Of a stretch of DNA of 38,990 nucleotides, positions 24,247-29,613 are shown one piece after another. This DNA comes from a virus: IMG/VR virus record IMGVR_UViG_3300036851_000210, positions 1 through 38,990 of that record; one strand, written 5' to 3'. Under the pieces are notes generated by a model that was given only the letters and a program-made list of their open reading frames with translations, ran no database searches and was not told the DNA's origin. Numbering within the stretch: position 1 is the stretch's first letter; every line of letters begins with the position of its first letter. The translations under genes and the position numbers were made by a program.

Positions 24247-24661
24247 CATCAACTGCACCATTGGGGTCTCCACGGTTGTTTATTGCGGCATAGAGGCCCT
24301 ACAAATCCCGCCCTGTATCATCGGAGAATTGAGGGGTAGAGCCGACGATTCTGGTGAGGTCCACCAAGAAAAACCAAATACAGGCTTCCCTGGCCGTCAC
24401 GGAGACCTTATCAAGTTCAAGGAAACCAGCCCGTTATTTGGCTTCCTGGCTGAGATAAAAAGTGTTGACAAGGGCGGTAAACTTATGGTAGAGTTAGACA
24501 AAATGTTGGGGACGGGCCGTCAGGTCGCGGTCAGCGTCTCGGATGTGGGGGCGATTATCCATCGGGTTAAGCCCCCACGGCCATCTAGGGCCTACCACGC
24601 AGAAAAGCGTTTTCTGCGGAATGGCGGTAGCCTGTGCCGAGGGGGTGACAATGGCCTTTAA
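24038..24661 (+). CDS. NusG/RfaH-like transcription elongation factor
   Basis: 207 residues from ATG 24038, behind GAGAGGGA and 209 bases inside the previous gene. The N-terminal domain has the NusG pattern: MRWYAVMTKARKEE, a helix, GYQTFYPHY, a basic stretch, then the strand YLTRYLFVGI and GVSTVVYCG. Residues ~120-160 (GDLIKFKETSPLFGFLAEI and on) match the KOW domain. NusG proteins bind RNA polymerase and reduce pausing; RfaH-type paralogues act only where an ops sequence occurs. The gene carries such a sequence and two strong hairpins near its end. It may be an antiterminator for phage transcription. Confidence 0.8.
   Translation: MRWYAVMTKARKEELAQKNLRFQGYQTFYPHYTEWTNPKKTKPRCLRKPYLTRYLFVGIPGTNPKHSIYNINCTIGVSTVVYCGIEALQIPPCIIGELRGRADDSGEVHQEKPNTGFPGRHGDLIKFKETSPLFGFLAEIKSVDKGGKLMVELDKMLGTGRQVAVSVSDVGAIIHRVKPPRPSRAYHAEKRFLRNGGSLCRGGDNGL
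24545..24618 (+). promoter_or_regulatory. Two strong hairpins near the end of the NusG-like gene
   Basis: GTGGGGGC (24545-24552) pairs with GCCCCCAC (24571-24578), and CGCAGAAAA (24598-24606) pairs with TTTTCTGCG (24610-24618) over a three-base loop. Both are perfect and lie inside coding sequence. No T-run follows at terminator distance. They precede an ops-like sequence by four bases. Confidence 0.6.
24623..24634 (+). promoter_or_regulatory. ops-like element
   Basis: GGCGGTAGCCTG matches the RfaH-recruiting ops pattern GGCGGTAGCGTG in 11 of 12 positions, including the GGCGGTAG core and the TG. It is four bases after a strong hairpin and 17 bases before the next gene, inside the 3' end of the NusG-like gene. 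In enterobacteria ops pauses polymerase and loads RfaH; whether the phage protein reads this site is not known. Confidence 0.45.
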
Positions 24662-25043
24662 GGATGATTTGCAGAAGTCTATCGACGCGCTTGACCTTGC
24701 GGTGTTTGAAGGTGGTCTAGCTGAGATGGGTGGTCTCACTGCTGGGGCTACAGCCCAAGGTCCAGAGCCGACTAATGTGGTCAACTTCGGCCAGGAGCGG
24801 CTGGCCCGTGTGCCAGAAAAGCTGTCTGCTACAGACATCACGCCAGACCAGCTAATCCCATTTATTGCCAATGACATCAAGACGATGGGCACCATTTCCA
24901 AGTGCTATGTCACCCTAGTCTCCGAGGAAGCAGATTGTTTCCATGTGACGAACTACCGGGCTGGCCTGAACCGCACTGAGGAGATTGCCTATCGCCTGTT
25001 AGGCGTTCTGGAGGCCATGGAGAACTGGCGCGCGGATCGGTAA
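24651..25043 (+). CDS. Hypothetical protein of the replication operon
   Basis: 130 residues from ATG 24651, behind GAGGGGGTG and overlapping the NusG-like gene by 11 bases. An N-terminal helix (DDLQKSIDALDLAVFEG), a Gly/Ala loop, and a C-terminal helix (EEIAYRLLGVLEAMENWR) are visible. No family is recognised. The preceding ops-like site and hairpins lie in its leader. Confidence 0.6.
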   Translation: MAFKDDLQKSIDALDLAVFEGGLAEMGGLTAGATAQGPEPTNVVNFGQERLARVPEKLSATDITPDQLIPFIANDIKTMGTISKCYVTLVSEEADCFHVTNYRAGLNRTEEIAYRLLGVLEAMENWRADR

Positions 25044-25220
25044 ATGCCAAAAGTTCGCAAGTATCTAGCCAAGAAGGTTAAGGAATCCAAGGCCACTGTT
25101 GAGGCCGAAGGCAAGAAGCCTGGGCGTAAGAGCGGCAAGTATTCCTTCGCCAAGAATCCGATGTCTAGCTTTCGTGGCAACAAGACTACGATGAAGCGTC
25201 CTTCGGGGCGGAAACGATAG
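25044..25220 (+). CDS. 58-residue very basic protein
   Basis: ATG directly follows the previous TAA. About 21 of 58 residues are Lys or Arg (KYLAKKVKESK, GRKSGK, SGRKR) with few acidic ones, so it is likely to bind DNA or RNA. The run of basic residues and absence of a hydrophobic core resemble histone-like or ribosomal tails. It ends the rightward operon and overlaps the next leftward gene tail to tail by 35 bases. Confidence 0.6.
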   Translation: MPKVRKYLAKKVKESKATVEAEGKKPGRKSGKYSFAKNPMSSFRGNKTTMKRPSGRKR

Positions 25221-25491
25221 CGATAGTCATTGCTGTCATGGGCTTGTTAGGACGGCCGTCTGGACGCAGCGGGAGCGTCTCTGACTGGCGGTTCCAGTCT
25301 TCGAGGGCTTCCTTAGCGGAAGGCCACGTATAGGCTTCATGGGCGTGCCTAGTCCACATCACAGCGCCCCGGCCATGGTTAGCCTCAATGTCGAAATTCT
25401 CGACATAGGCTGGCTCACGGCTAATCTCGGTTAGGTCTGTATGGCTACCCATACCATCGCTGATGGCTAGCACTTGCATTATGACGGCCAT
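25186..25491 (-). CDS. Hypothetical protein
   Basis: 101 residues with MQVLAISDGMGSHTDL near the start and an acidic, aromatic middle (AHEAYTWPSAKEALEDWNRQ). No family is recognised. It overlaps the next upstream leftward gene by 13 bases and the convergent rightward gene by 35 bases, so it ends its operon. Confidence 0.5.
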   Translation of the reverse strand: MAVIMQVLAISDGMGSHTDLTEISREPAYVENFDIEANHGRGAVMWTRHAHEAYTWPSAKEALEDWNRQSETLPLRPDGRPNKPMTAMTIAIVSAPKDASS

Positions 25492-25700
25492 TTGCGCCCC
25501 ATCAGAGATTCTATAATCTCCTGGTACAAGGCGGAAGTAGTCCTGTTAAGCCAGAACCAACACGCGCTTGTTAGACCGAGACCGCCAGCGAATCCGTTGA
25601 GGGCTGGCCAGCTAGACTCACCAAAAAAAGCGTCGTAGGTGTTAAGCATTCCAAATACTAGGTTTAAGCCAAACAGCGCCCAGTCTAGCGGTCCCTTCAT
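25479..25700 (-). CDS. 73-residue two-span membrane protein
   Basis: Two hydrophobic segments (WALFGLNLVFGML and GFAGGLGLTSACWFWL) joined by a short polar loop with DAFFGESSW. The C-terminus is a charged helix. It overlaps its neighbours on both sides by a few bases. Likely an inner-membrane protein; the role is unknown. Confidence 0.55.
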   Translation of the reverse strand: MKGPLDWALFGLNLVFGMLNTYDAFFGESSWPALNGFAGGLGLTSACWFWLNRTTSALYQEIIESLMGRKWPS

Positions 25701-25894
25701 TGAGTAGACTCCAGTTCTAGGGCGGCAACTTCATCTGCTGCATCGGCGCAGTCGGTAAACCAGAAATACTCACAAGTATTGCAGGTGTGTTTCATTTCAT
25801 CTAAGTCTGCGTCTACGGCTAAACGGTAGCGCAGGCTGATGTCGCCAGACCCACACTTTGGGCATTTTGGCTTTGGGTTAAACGGTCTTGCCAT
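25697..25894 (-). CDS. Small zinc-ribbon protein
   Basis: 65 residues from ATG 25894, behind GGAG; the frame is open to 25927. Two Cys pairs (C11-x-x-C14 and C38-x-x-C41) with the GSGDISLRYRL strand between form a zinc ribbon like those of transcription or DNA-binding accessory proteins. The C-terminus is acidic. It overlaps the XRE gene by 17 bases. Confidence 0.65.
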   Translation of the reverse strand: MARPFNPKPKCPKCGSGDISLRYRLAVDADLDEMKHTCNTCEYFWFTDCADAADEVAALELESTQ

Positions 25895-26111
25895 TTCTCC
25901 ATCCCTTCGGGATACCATAAGCGTCAAACATTAACATCAGCCGTTCTTCCTGGGGTGGGATAGCCCTATAACCTAGCTCCCAGCGTCTTATCTGAGCCTC
26001 TAGGCTCACGGGCTTGCCCTTGTACCCCATCGCGGTGGCTAGCTCTACCTCGGTCAGCCCTAGCCTCAGCCGCATCGCCCTCATTCGCTCTCCAGCGGTT
26101 TGTTTGGACAA
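25878..26111 (-). CDS. XRE-type helix-turn-helix regulator
   Basis: 77 residues, TTG start at 26111 behind GGAGG. The helix-turn-helix is clear: ERMRAMRLRLGLTEVELATAMGYKG, then the recognition part EAQIRRWELGYRAIP. Such proteins are DNA-binding repressors or switches. It is the first gene of a small leftward operon and has its own promoter-like box and a nearby palindrome. As no integrase is seen, it more likely times early expression than lysogeny. Confidence 0.8.
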   Translation of the reverse strand: MSKQTAGERMRAMRLRLGLTEVELATAMGYKGKPVSLEAQIRRWELGYRAIPPQEERLMLMFDAYGIPKGWRNGKTV

Positions 26112-26131
26112 AACTGGCCTCCGTCATTGAT

Positions 26132-26137
26132 TTTATA
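26132..26137 (-). promoter_or_regulatory. -10 box upstream of the XRE regulator
   Basis: On the minus strand TATAAA lies about 20 bases before the TTG start of the XRE gene. A weak TTCGCT is 18 bases further upstream. The -10 is good and the -35 is poor, so an activator or a weak promoter is possible. Confidence 0.4.
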
Positions 26138-26174
26138 GGCGGATGGTGTTATGCAAGCGAACGGGTTGGCCTGA

Positions 26175-26187
26175 ATAGGACTCCTAT
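26175..26187. promoter_or_regulatory. 13-bp palindrome, possible operator
   Basis: ATAGGA-C-TCCTAT is a perfect palindrome around one base, about 40 bases upstream of the XRE promoter box. Its symmetry and place suit a dimeric repressor site. Part of it also reads AGGAGT, like a ribosome site, without a following gene. Confidence 0.35.
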
Positions 26188-26221
26188 GGTCAATTCGTGT
26201 GAGTACCCTCCATCGGGTTGG

Positions 26222-26248
26222 GGGGGCTGGCCCGGTAAGCCAGCCCCC
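26222..26248 (-). terminator. Strong hairpin after the 26692 gene
   Basis: GGGGGCTGGC pairs with GCCAGCCCCC over a seven-base loop, seven bases beyond the stop of the leftward gene. The minus strand lacks a T-run; the plus strand has a weak one (TTCCCTTT). It most likely limits leftward read-through or protects the mRNA end. Confidence 0.55.
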
Positions 26249-26254
26249 TTCCCT

Positions 26255-26692
26255 TTACCCGCTCTGGGCAACACCCAGGCTTTCAGCAAAGGCTGCACCT
26301 GTCCGCTGGTACTGACCCCTGCCGAGTTTCCGCAGGTTGCCAGCGGCAATTTCCAGCTTGATGGCACGGAAAATGGTCGGTGCTACAATACCTTCTGCCA
26401 TAGCCTTTGACATGATGTCGGTCAGGGCAATAGGCCCTGCGCCGAAACTGTTAAGGACGGCAACCGCCTTGCGCTGAATCGAGCCGTCACGCTTACGTCC
26501 CGGCTTGTTCCCACGCCTTTCCTTGCGTACTGCCGTTCCCTTGATAAGGGATGGCTGGCGCTGTGGTGCTGGCCGAGGACGGCCTACGGCTGGGTCAATA
26601 CTGACCTGGGATGGGTCAATTCCAGACTCATGTAGGGTCTGGAGAACCACGCCAAGCTGGTCGGGCTTGACGATTGTGGTTAGCTTAAACAT
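26255..26692 (-). CDS. Basic protein with possible winged-helix C-terminus
   Basis: 145 residues, ATG behind GGAGAAA. A Val/Leu-rich N-terminal helix-strand (KLTTIVKPDQLGVVLQTL) is followed by a Lys/Arg-rich linker (GNKPGRKRDG) and a C-terminal part (PIALTDIMSKAMAEGIVAP, then AGNLRKLGRGQYQ) with the order of a winged helix. It probably binds DNA. No family is recognised. Confidence 0.55.
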   Translation of the reverse strand: MFKLTTIVKPDQLGVVLQTLHESGIDPSQVSIDPAVGRPRPAPQRQPSLIKGTAVRKERRGNKPGRKRDGSIQRKAVAVLNSFGAGPIALTDIMSKAMAEGIVAPTIFRAIKLEIAAGNLRKLGRGQYQRTGAAFAESLGVAQSG

Positions 26693-26718
26693 TATATTTC
26701 TCCATTATGCTCTGGGGT

Positions 26719-27291
26719 TTATGTACCGTACCCGGCGTCGGGCACTTCCTTGCGGAACTGCACCATGCCGCGTCCATCACGGACACCATGCAGGGTGGCA
26801 GAGACGACGCGGACGCCAGACATTTGGGCGCGCTGGCCCTTACTCTGACGCTCGGTGTCATTGCGCCAATTGCGCCCATACTCACGCTGAGCATCGAGCT
26901 TCTGGCTAGGGGCAGGTCTGGACAGCAAAAAGCCGCCTTCCGCACCCTCGCCAGTCTGGTCGAAGTGGATGATCTTCTCCCGGACATCTCTGCCAATCTC
27001 GAACCGATTGACGAAGCGCCGACCAGTTTCGTCTGGCAGGTCTACATACGCCTTGGTCCGAAGGAAGACGATCTTGGTCGCGCCGAACAGACGGCGGCAA
27101 GCCTCTGCATAGACGCAGTGCTCCGGGTCTTGCGGCTTGGCCTTGCGGATGTCCGCAGCAGTAACGAATACTCGGAGGTTGTCTTTAGCGTCAACCACCG
27201 GCAAGCCCTCGAAATATCGCTCCGAGACTTGCTGCTCCAAGCGCCTGATTGTGGCTGCCTTGGAAACCTTATTTTTGGCCTTTCTTGCCAT
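26719..27291 (-). CDS. Conserved-type phage hypothetical protein
   Basis: 190 residues. After a basic start (MARKAKNKVSKAA), the block TAADIRKAKPQDPEHCVYAEACRR followed by VFLRTKAYVDLP resembles a protein often found in phage early regions, in which a Cys-x-A-x-A-C element precedes a strand; its function is unknown. The C-terminus is Arg-rich and flexible. The leader has ATGGAGT before the start, like several other leftward genes here. Confidence 0.55.
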   Translation of the reverse strand: MARKAKNKVSKAATIRRLEQQVSERYFEGLPVVDAKDNLRVFVTAADIRKAKPQDPEHCVYAEACRRLFGATKIVFLRTKAYVDLPDETGRRFVNRFEIGRDVREKIIHFDQTGEGAEGGFLLSRPAPSQKLDAQREYGRNWRNDTERQSKGQRAQMSGVRVVSATLHGVRDGRGMVQFRKEVPDAGYGT

Positions 27292-27309
27292 TTTAGGACT
27301 CCATGTTTG

Positions 27310-27360
27310 GGTCGCACCACCACGGTGCGACGAAGCTATGTAGCATGACAGCTACCAAAG
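27310..27360 (-). promoter_or_regulatory. Two leader hairpins upstream of the 27291 gene
   Basis: GTCGCACC pairs with GGTGCGAC over five bases, and GTAGC pairs with GCTAC over six bases, in the 75-base gap between two leftward genes. The first is followed by the leader ATGGAGT. There is no clear T-run. The pair resembles the hairpin-plus-leader modules found further right. Confidence 0.45.
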
Positions 27361-27366
27361 CGCAAC

Positions 27367-27783
27367 TCAATGTTTGTAAATTTTTTCGGCGCTGCCATCT
27401 TTTCCGCAGGGCAGTGCATTTCGTTGGTTTTCCAGGACCAGATTGAAGATGGTTTTGCTCAGTTGCGAGCAGACGTTTAATGTTGCGGTGGTGGCGTCTT
27501 CCTTGTCACCACAGGCTGCCCCGACCATCAGGGCTAGGAACAGACCGAAGGCGTTGACTGCCGCGCTGATCTGATCGTCAACCGACCAATTGCCACGCTT
27601 GGCCTCGGCCATGGCCAGCACGAAGCCTTTGGAGACCTGTTCGAGCCAGACCCCATCGCGGTGGTAGTCGCCTTCAAGCGCCTTGAGATTGAAGGCTAGC
27701 TCTTGCAGGGACGCCGCCAACTCGGCGGGGTCGTTGAGGTTCATTGGTGTGGACAGGGCGATGTCGATACCCTTCTGTTTCAT
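27367..27783 (-). CDS. Hypothetical helical protein
   Basis: 138 residues, mainly helical (ELAASLQELAFNLKALEGD, VSKGFVLAMAEAKRG), with one hydrophobic stretch (VNAFGLFLALMVGAACG) that could be buried or membrane-bound. GGAAGGAT precedes the ATG. No family is recognised. It is separated by only five bases from the coiled-coil gene upstream and is probably co-transcribed. Confidence 0.55.
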   Translation of the reverse strand: MKQKGIDIALSTPMNLNDPAELAASLQELAFNLKALEGDYHRDGVWLEQVSKGFVLAMAEAKRGNWSVDDQISAAVNAFGLFLALMVGAACGDKEDATTATLNVCSQLSKTIFNLVLENQRNALPCGKDGSAEKIYKH

Positions 27784-27788
27784 TTTGG

Positions 27789-28004
27789 CTATCCTTCCAG
27801 ACCAGATAGGTCGCTCACAGCAGCCTCTAGCACGTCAATAATCTCCTGGAGTTTGTCCAGGCGTTCCTGGGCCTCCTGGCCCACATCGCTTTCTTGCCAC
27901 TTCTCGCTCTTGTCATCAAAGACATCTTGCTGTTCCTGGAGAGCCTCGCTCACCAGGGCTTGCGCTTTCTCGATCATGTTTGCGGCTTCGGTATAGTTCT
28001 TCAC
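27789..28004 (-). CDS. 71-residue coiled-coil protein
   Basis: GTG start behind GGAGGAG, overlapping the previous stop. Almost the whole protein is a Glu/Gln/Leu-rich helix (EKAQALVSEALQEQQDVF, QERLDKLQEIIDVLE) with regular heptads. It is likely a small coiled-coil dimer; the function is unknown. Confidence 0.55.
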   Translation of the reverse strand: MKNYTEAANMIEKAQALVSEALQEQQDVFDDKSEKWQESDVGQEAQERLDKLQEIIDVLEAAVSDLSGLEG

Positions 28005-28195
28005 TGAGACTCCTCCTCAAGGGTTGTGATCTGCCGCCACAGTTGGCGGCCCGGACGGTGCCTGCCATTTTCCCAGGCATTGACGGTCGCATAAGTCACG
28101 CCCAGCACCGCCGCGAACTGCTCCTGGGTCATGCCCAGTCGCTTGCGCAAATCGTAGATTTGCACTGGGAAGTCAGTTGGTGCGGTTGCTAGCAT
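28001..28195 (-). CDS. XRE-type helix-turn-helix protein
   Basis: 64 residues from ATG 28195; the frame is open to 28276 but that part looks non-coding. The helix-turn-helix is typical: QIYDLRKRLGMTQEQFAAVLGV, then TYATVNAWENGRHRPG. It resembles small regulators of the Cro/antitoxin kind. It forms an operon with the coiled-coil protein downstream. A toxin partner is not evident. Confidence 0.75.
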   Translation of the reverse strand: MLATAPTDFPVQIYDLRKRLGMTQEQFAAVLGVTYATVNAWENGRHRPGRQLWRQITTLEEESQ

Positions 28196-28263
28196 GAGCC
28201 TGTCCTGTTGTGGTGCCGTGGCGCGCTGATTTGACGGAAGATGCCCAGGGAGCAAAAGCTCCC

Positions 28264-28337
28264 CCCGAAGGCCCACCGCATCAGCGCTCTCTACTTAGTT
28301 GGATGCACGGCCACCCAGCGGAAATGGGGCCTTCGGG
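28264..28337 (-). ncRNA. Structured leader with 11-bp closing stem
   Basis: CCCGAAGGCCC and GGGCCTTCGGG pair perfectly over a 52-base interior that itself contains GCATC/GATGC, giving a branched shape. It lies just after a leftward gene stop and before the XRE gene, followed by GGGAGC-AAAA-GCTCCC. No T-run is seen. It may be an attenuator or a processed mRNA end. Confidence 0.4.
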
Positions 28338-28343
28338 TTATAG

Positions 28344-28610
28344 CTATTTGGTCAGACGAGCCTTTCTGCGGCGACGGTAATTCGCGCTGTTGGTATATCG
28401 CTTCTCAGGGTTAAGCGCAAAAAATACAGCCGGTGCAGAGCAATCATAGATAAGGGCGACCTGCTTAAAGGTCAACCGATTGGGTGGAGCAAGTAGCTCA
28501 AGTAGAACCTCAAAGGAGGGCAGCTTTCGGTCGCTGCGTACCTTGCGTTGCTTCCGCCCCTCGCCCTTAATGCGGTAGTAGTCTATTCGCTCACCGTATT
28601 CCAATGTCAT
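28344..28610 (-). CDS. Small helix-turn-helix-like protein
   Basis: 88 residues. After a basic N-terminus, the part LAPPNRLTFKQVALIYDCSAPAVFFAL fits a helix-turn-helix, and the C-terminus is strongly basic (YRRRRKARLTK). It probably binds nucleic acid. ATG lies in a four-base overlap with the previous stop. No named family is recognised. Confidence 0.55.
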   Translation of the reverse strand: MTLEYGERIDYYRIKGEGRKQRKVRSDRKLPSFEVLLELLAPPNRLTFKQVALIYDCSAPAVFFALNPEKRYTNSANYRRRRKARLTK

Positions 28611-28831
28611 GGCACTTTCTCTTTGATGTAATATTCTTGCAAGCTGCGGGTCATGCTTATCTTATATCTCTCTAACAGGTTCATAGCGTCATCGCCATAC
28701 TCGATCATGCTGAGCACCTTAATCAAGGCCCCTGCTAGCACCTGACTACCTTCTATGGGGTCGTAGTCCTGGTCAGCCAATAGATCAACGATGTCGAAGA
28801 TGGCTTGGATTTCTTTGTCATGCTTGGCCAT
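28607..28831 (-). CDS. 74-residue helical protein, first gene of its operon
   Basis: Helical and mildly acidic (EIQAIFDIVDLLADQDYDP, ALIKVLSMIEYGDDAMNLLERY). No family is recognised. It is the first leftward gene after the 350-base gap and follows the promoter-like boxes at 28916-28943, so it begins a leftward operon. Confidence 0.55.
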   Translation of the reverse strand: MAKHDKEIQAIFDIVDLLADQDYDPIEGSQVLAGALIKVLSMIEYGDDAMNLLERYKISMTRSLQEYYIKEKVP

Positions 28832-28915
28832 GGTGGGAACATATCCCCCCGGCTAGCGGTTGGCAAGGTAAAAATATCCCCCGCCTGCAAATTTTTTGGC
28901 AGCAATGCCGCCACC

Positions 28916-28943
28916 CCTATAGAAGTTTTAATAGGCAAAGCAA
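28916..28943 (-). promoter_or_regulatory. Sigma70-like promoter for the leftward operon
   Basis: Read on the minus strand, TTGCTT is followed after 16 bases by TATAGG, about 85 bases upstream of the first gene at 28831. Spacing and both boxes are reasonable. The plus-strand region is AT-rich, unlike its surroundings. Confidence 0.5.
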
Positions 28944-28957
28944 ATCAATTAGTTAGT

Positions 28958-29031
28958 TGGTTCCCGCTTCACGACTCGAACGTGAATTACCTGAGTCAAA
29001 GTCAGGTGTCCTACCATTAGACGAAGCGGGA
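28958..29031 (-). tRNA. tRNA-Gln, anticodon TTG, CCA encoded
   Basis: Folds as a cloverleaf: acceptor TCCCGCT/AGCGGGA, anticodon stem CCTGA/TCAGG with loop CTTTGAC (anticodon TTG), T-arm with loop TTCGAGT, discriminator A and encoded CCA. It reads CAA and, by wobble, CAG. It lies between an operon promoter and a repeat-rich stretch. Confidence 0.92.
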
Positions 29032-29095
29032 ATTTCCAGCGCGAGCGATGGAATTTTCCAGTCCCGGCGATGGAGTTCGCCAGCCGGGGCGACCC
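29031..29095. repeat. Three imperfect ~22-bp direct repeats
   Basis: Units 29031-29051, 29052-29073 and 29074-29095 share the pattern A-TT-(T)-CCAG-C/T-N3-GGCGA-TGG. They start at the 5' end of the tRNA-Gln gene. Iteron-like spacing (21-22 bases, two helix turns) would suit repeated protein binding, but gene fragments of a tRNA-side duplication are also possible. Confidence 0.55.
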
Positions 29096-29155
29096 GTTAT
29101 ATGCGCGCGCACGCGCGCGACCCGGAACAAACCGGGAACGAATCAGGAACGAATC
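29096..29155. other. Alternating CG palindrome and GGAACGAATC repeat
   Basis: After a TATAAC on the minus strand (29096-29101, a possible -10 box for the tRNA) comes an alternating GCGCGCGCACGCGCGCG run, the inverted repeat CCCGG/CCGGG and two copies of GGAACGAATC (29135-29144, 29146-29155). No gene is seen in 29032-29180; this is the rest of the ~350-base gene-free gap. Confidence 0.5.
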
Positions 29156-29180
29156 GAGCACTCTGATTTCTCCTATTACG

Positions 29181-29453
29181 TTATCCTCTAACCCGCTCCT
29201 GATTTAGCCAATACTCAACCATATAGGCAATATAGCGGGAGTCGTTTTCCTGTCCAGTGACCATATTGATGCGCGGCATGATAGGCGCGATAATCTGGTC
29301 AATCAGTAAATCGTTGAAGCTGACACCATGCGCGATGTCATAGTGGTCAGCCTTAATCTCGTGGTATCGCTTATACAATGCTCTGGCCTGCTCAGTTTCC
29401 GCAAAGTCAAGAATATCTCCAAGCGATACAGTCTTGTATTTGTTTTTAGTCAT
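29181..29453 (-). CDS. Hypothetical protein
   Basis: 90 residues with helical parts TEQARALYKRYHEIKADH and SRYIAYMVEYWLNQERVR. No family is recognised. It overlaps the membrane microprotein upstream by eight bases (ATGACTAA), so the two are coupled. Confidence 0.55.
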   Translation of the reverse strand: MTKNKYKTVSLGDILDFAETEQARALYKRYHEIKADHYDIAHGVSFNDLLIDQIIAPIMPRINMVTGQENDSRYIAYMVEYWLNQERVRG

Positions 29454-29559
29454 CTAGGTGTGCCATCCATACGATTAGTAACACGAAAGCAATAATCCAA
29501 AGCCAGCTAGAAATGTTGGCTTCAACAAATACAAACGGCAAAAGATTAAGTAAAGCCAT
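29446..29559 (-). CDS. 37-residue single-span membrane microprotein
   Basis: ATG 29559 with AAGGA nine bases upstream. Residues 18-33 form a hydrophobic span (SWLWIIAFVLLIVWMA) after a weaker hydrophobic start (LLNLLPFVFV). It overlaps the next gene by eight bases. Size and layout resemble small phage membrane proteins; the role is unknown. Confidence 0.5.
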   Translation of the reverse strand: MALLNLLPFVFVEANISSWLWIIAFVLLIVWMAHLDD

Positions 29560-29577
29560 TGTTCTTTTTCCTTAAAG

Positions 29578-29606
29578 TAAAAGGGAAGGGGCAAGGGGCC
29601 CCTTCC
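29578..29606 (-). terminator. Terminator after the metallopeptidase gene
   Basis: On the minus strand GGAAGGGG pairs with CCCCTTCC over a seven-base loop and is followed by CTTTTACTTT. It lies about 8 bases beyond the peptidase stop. A T-rich tail makes it a normal intrinsic terminator. Confidence 0.75.
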
Positions 29607-29613
29607 TGTGCTT

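Noticed and set aside
26222-26248. Rho-independent terminator reading rightward
   Set aside because: The hairpin is strong and the plus strand has a weak T-run, but no rightward gene or promoter precedes it; it was kept only as a leftward mRNA end.
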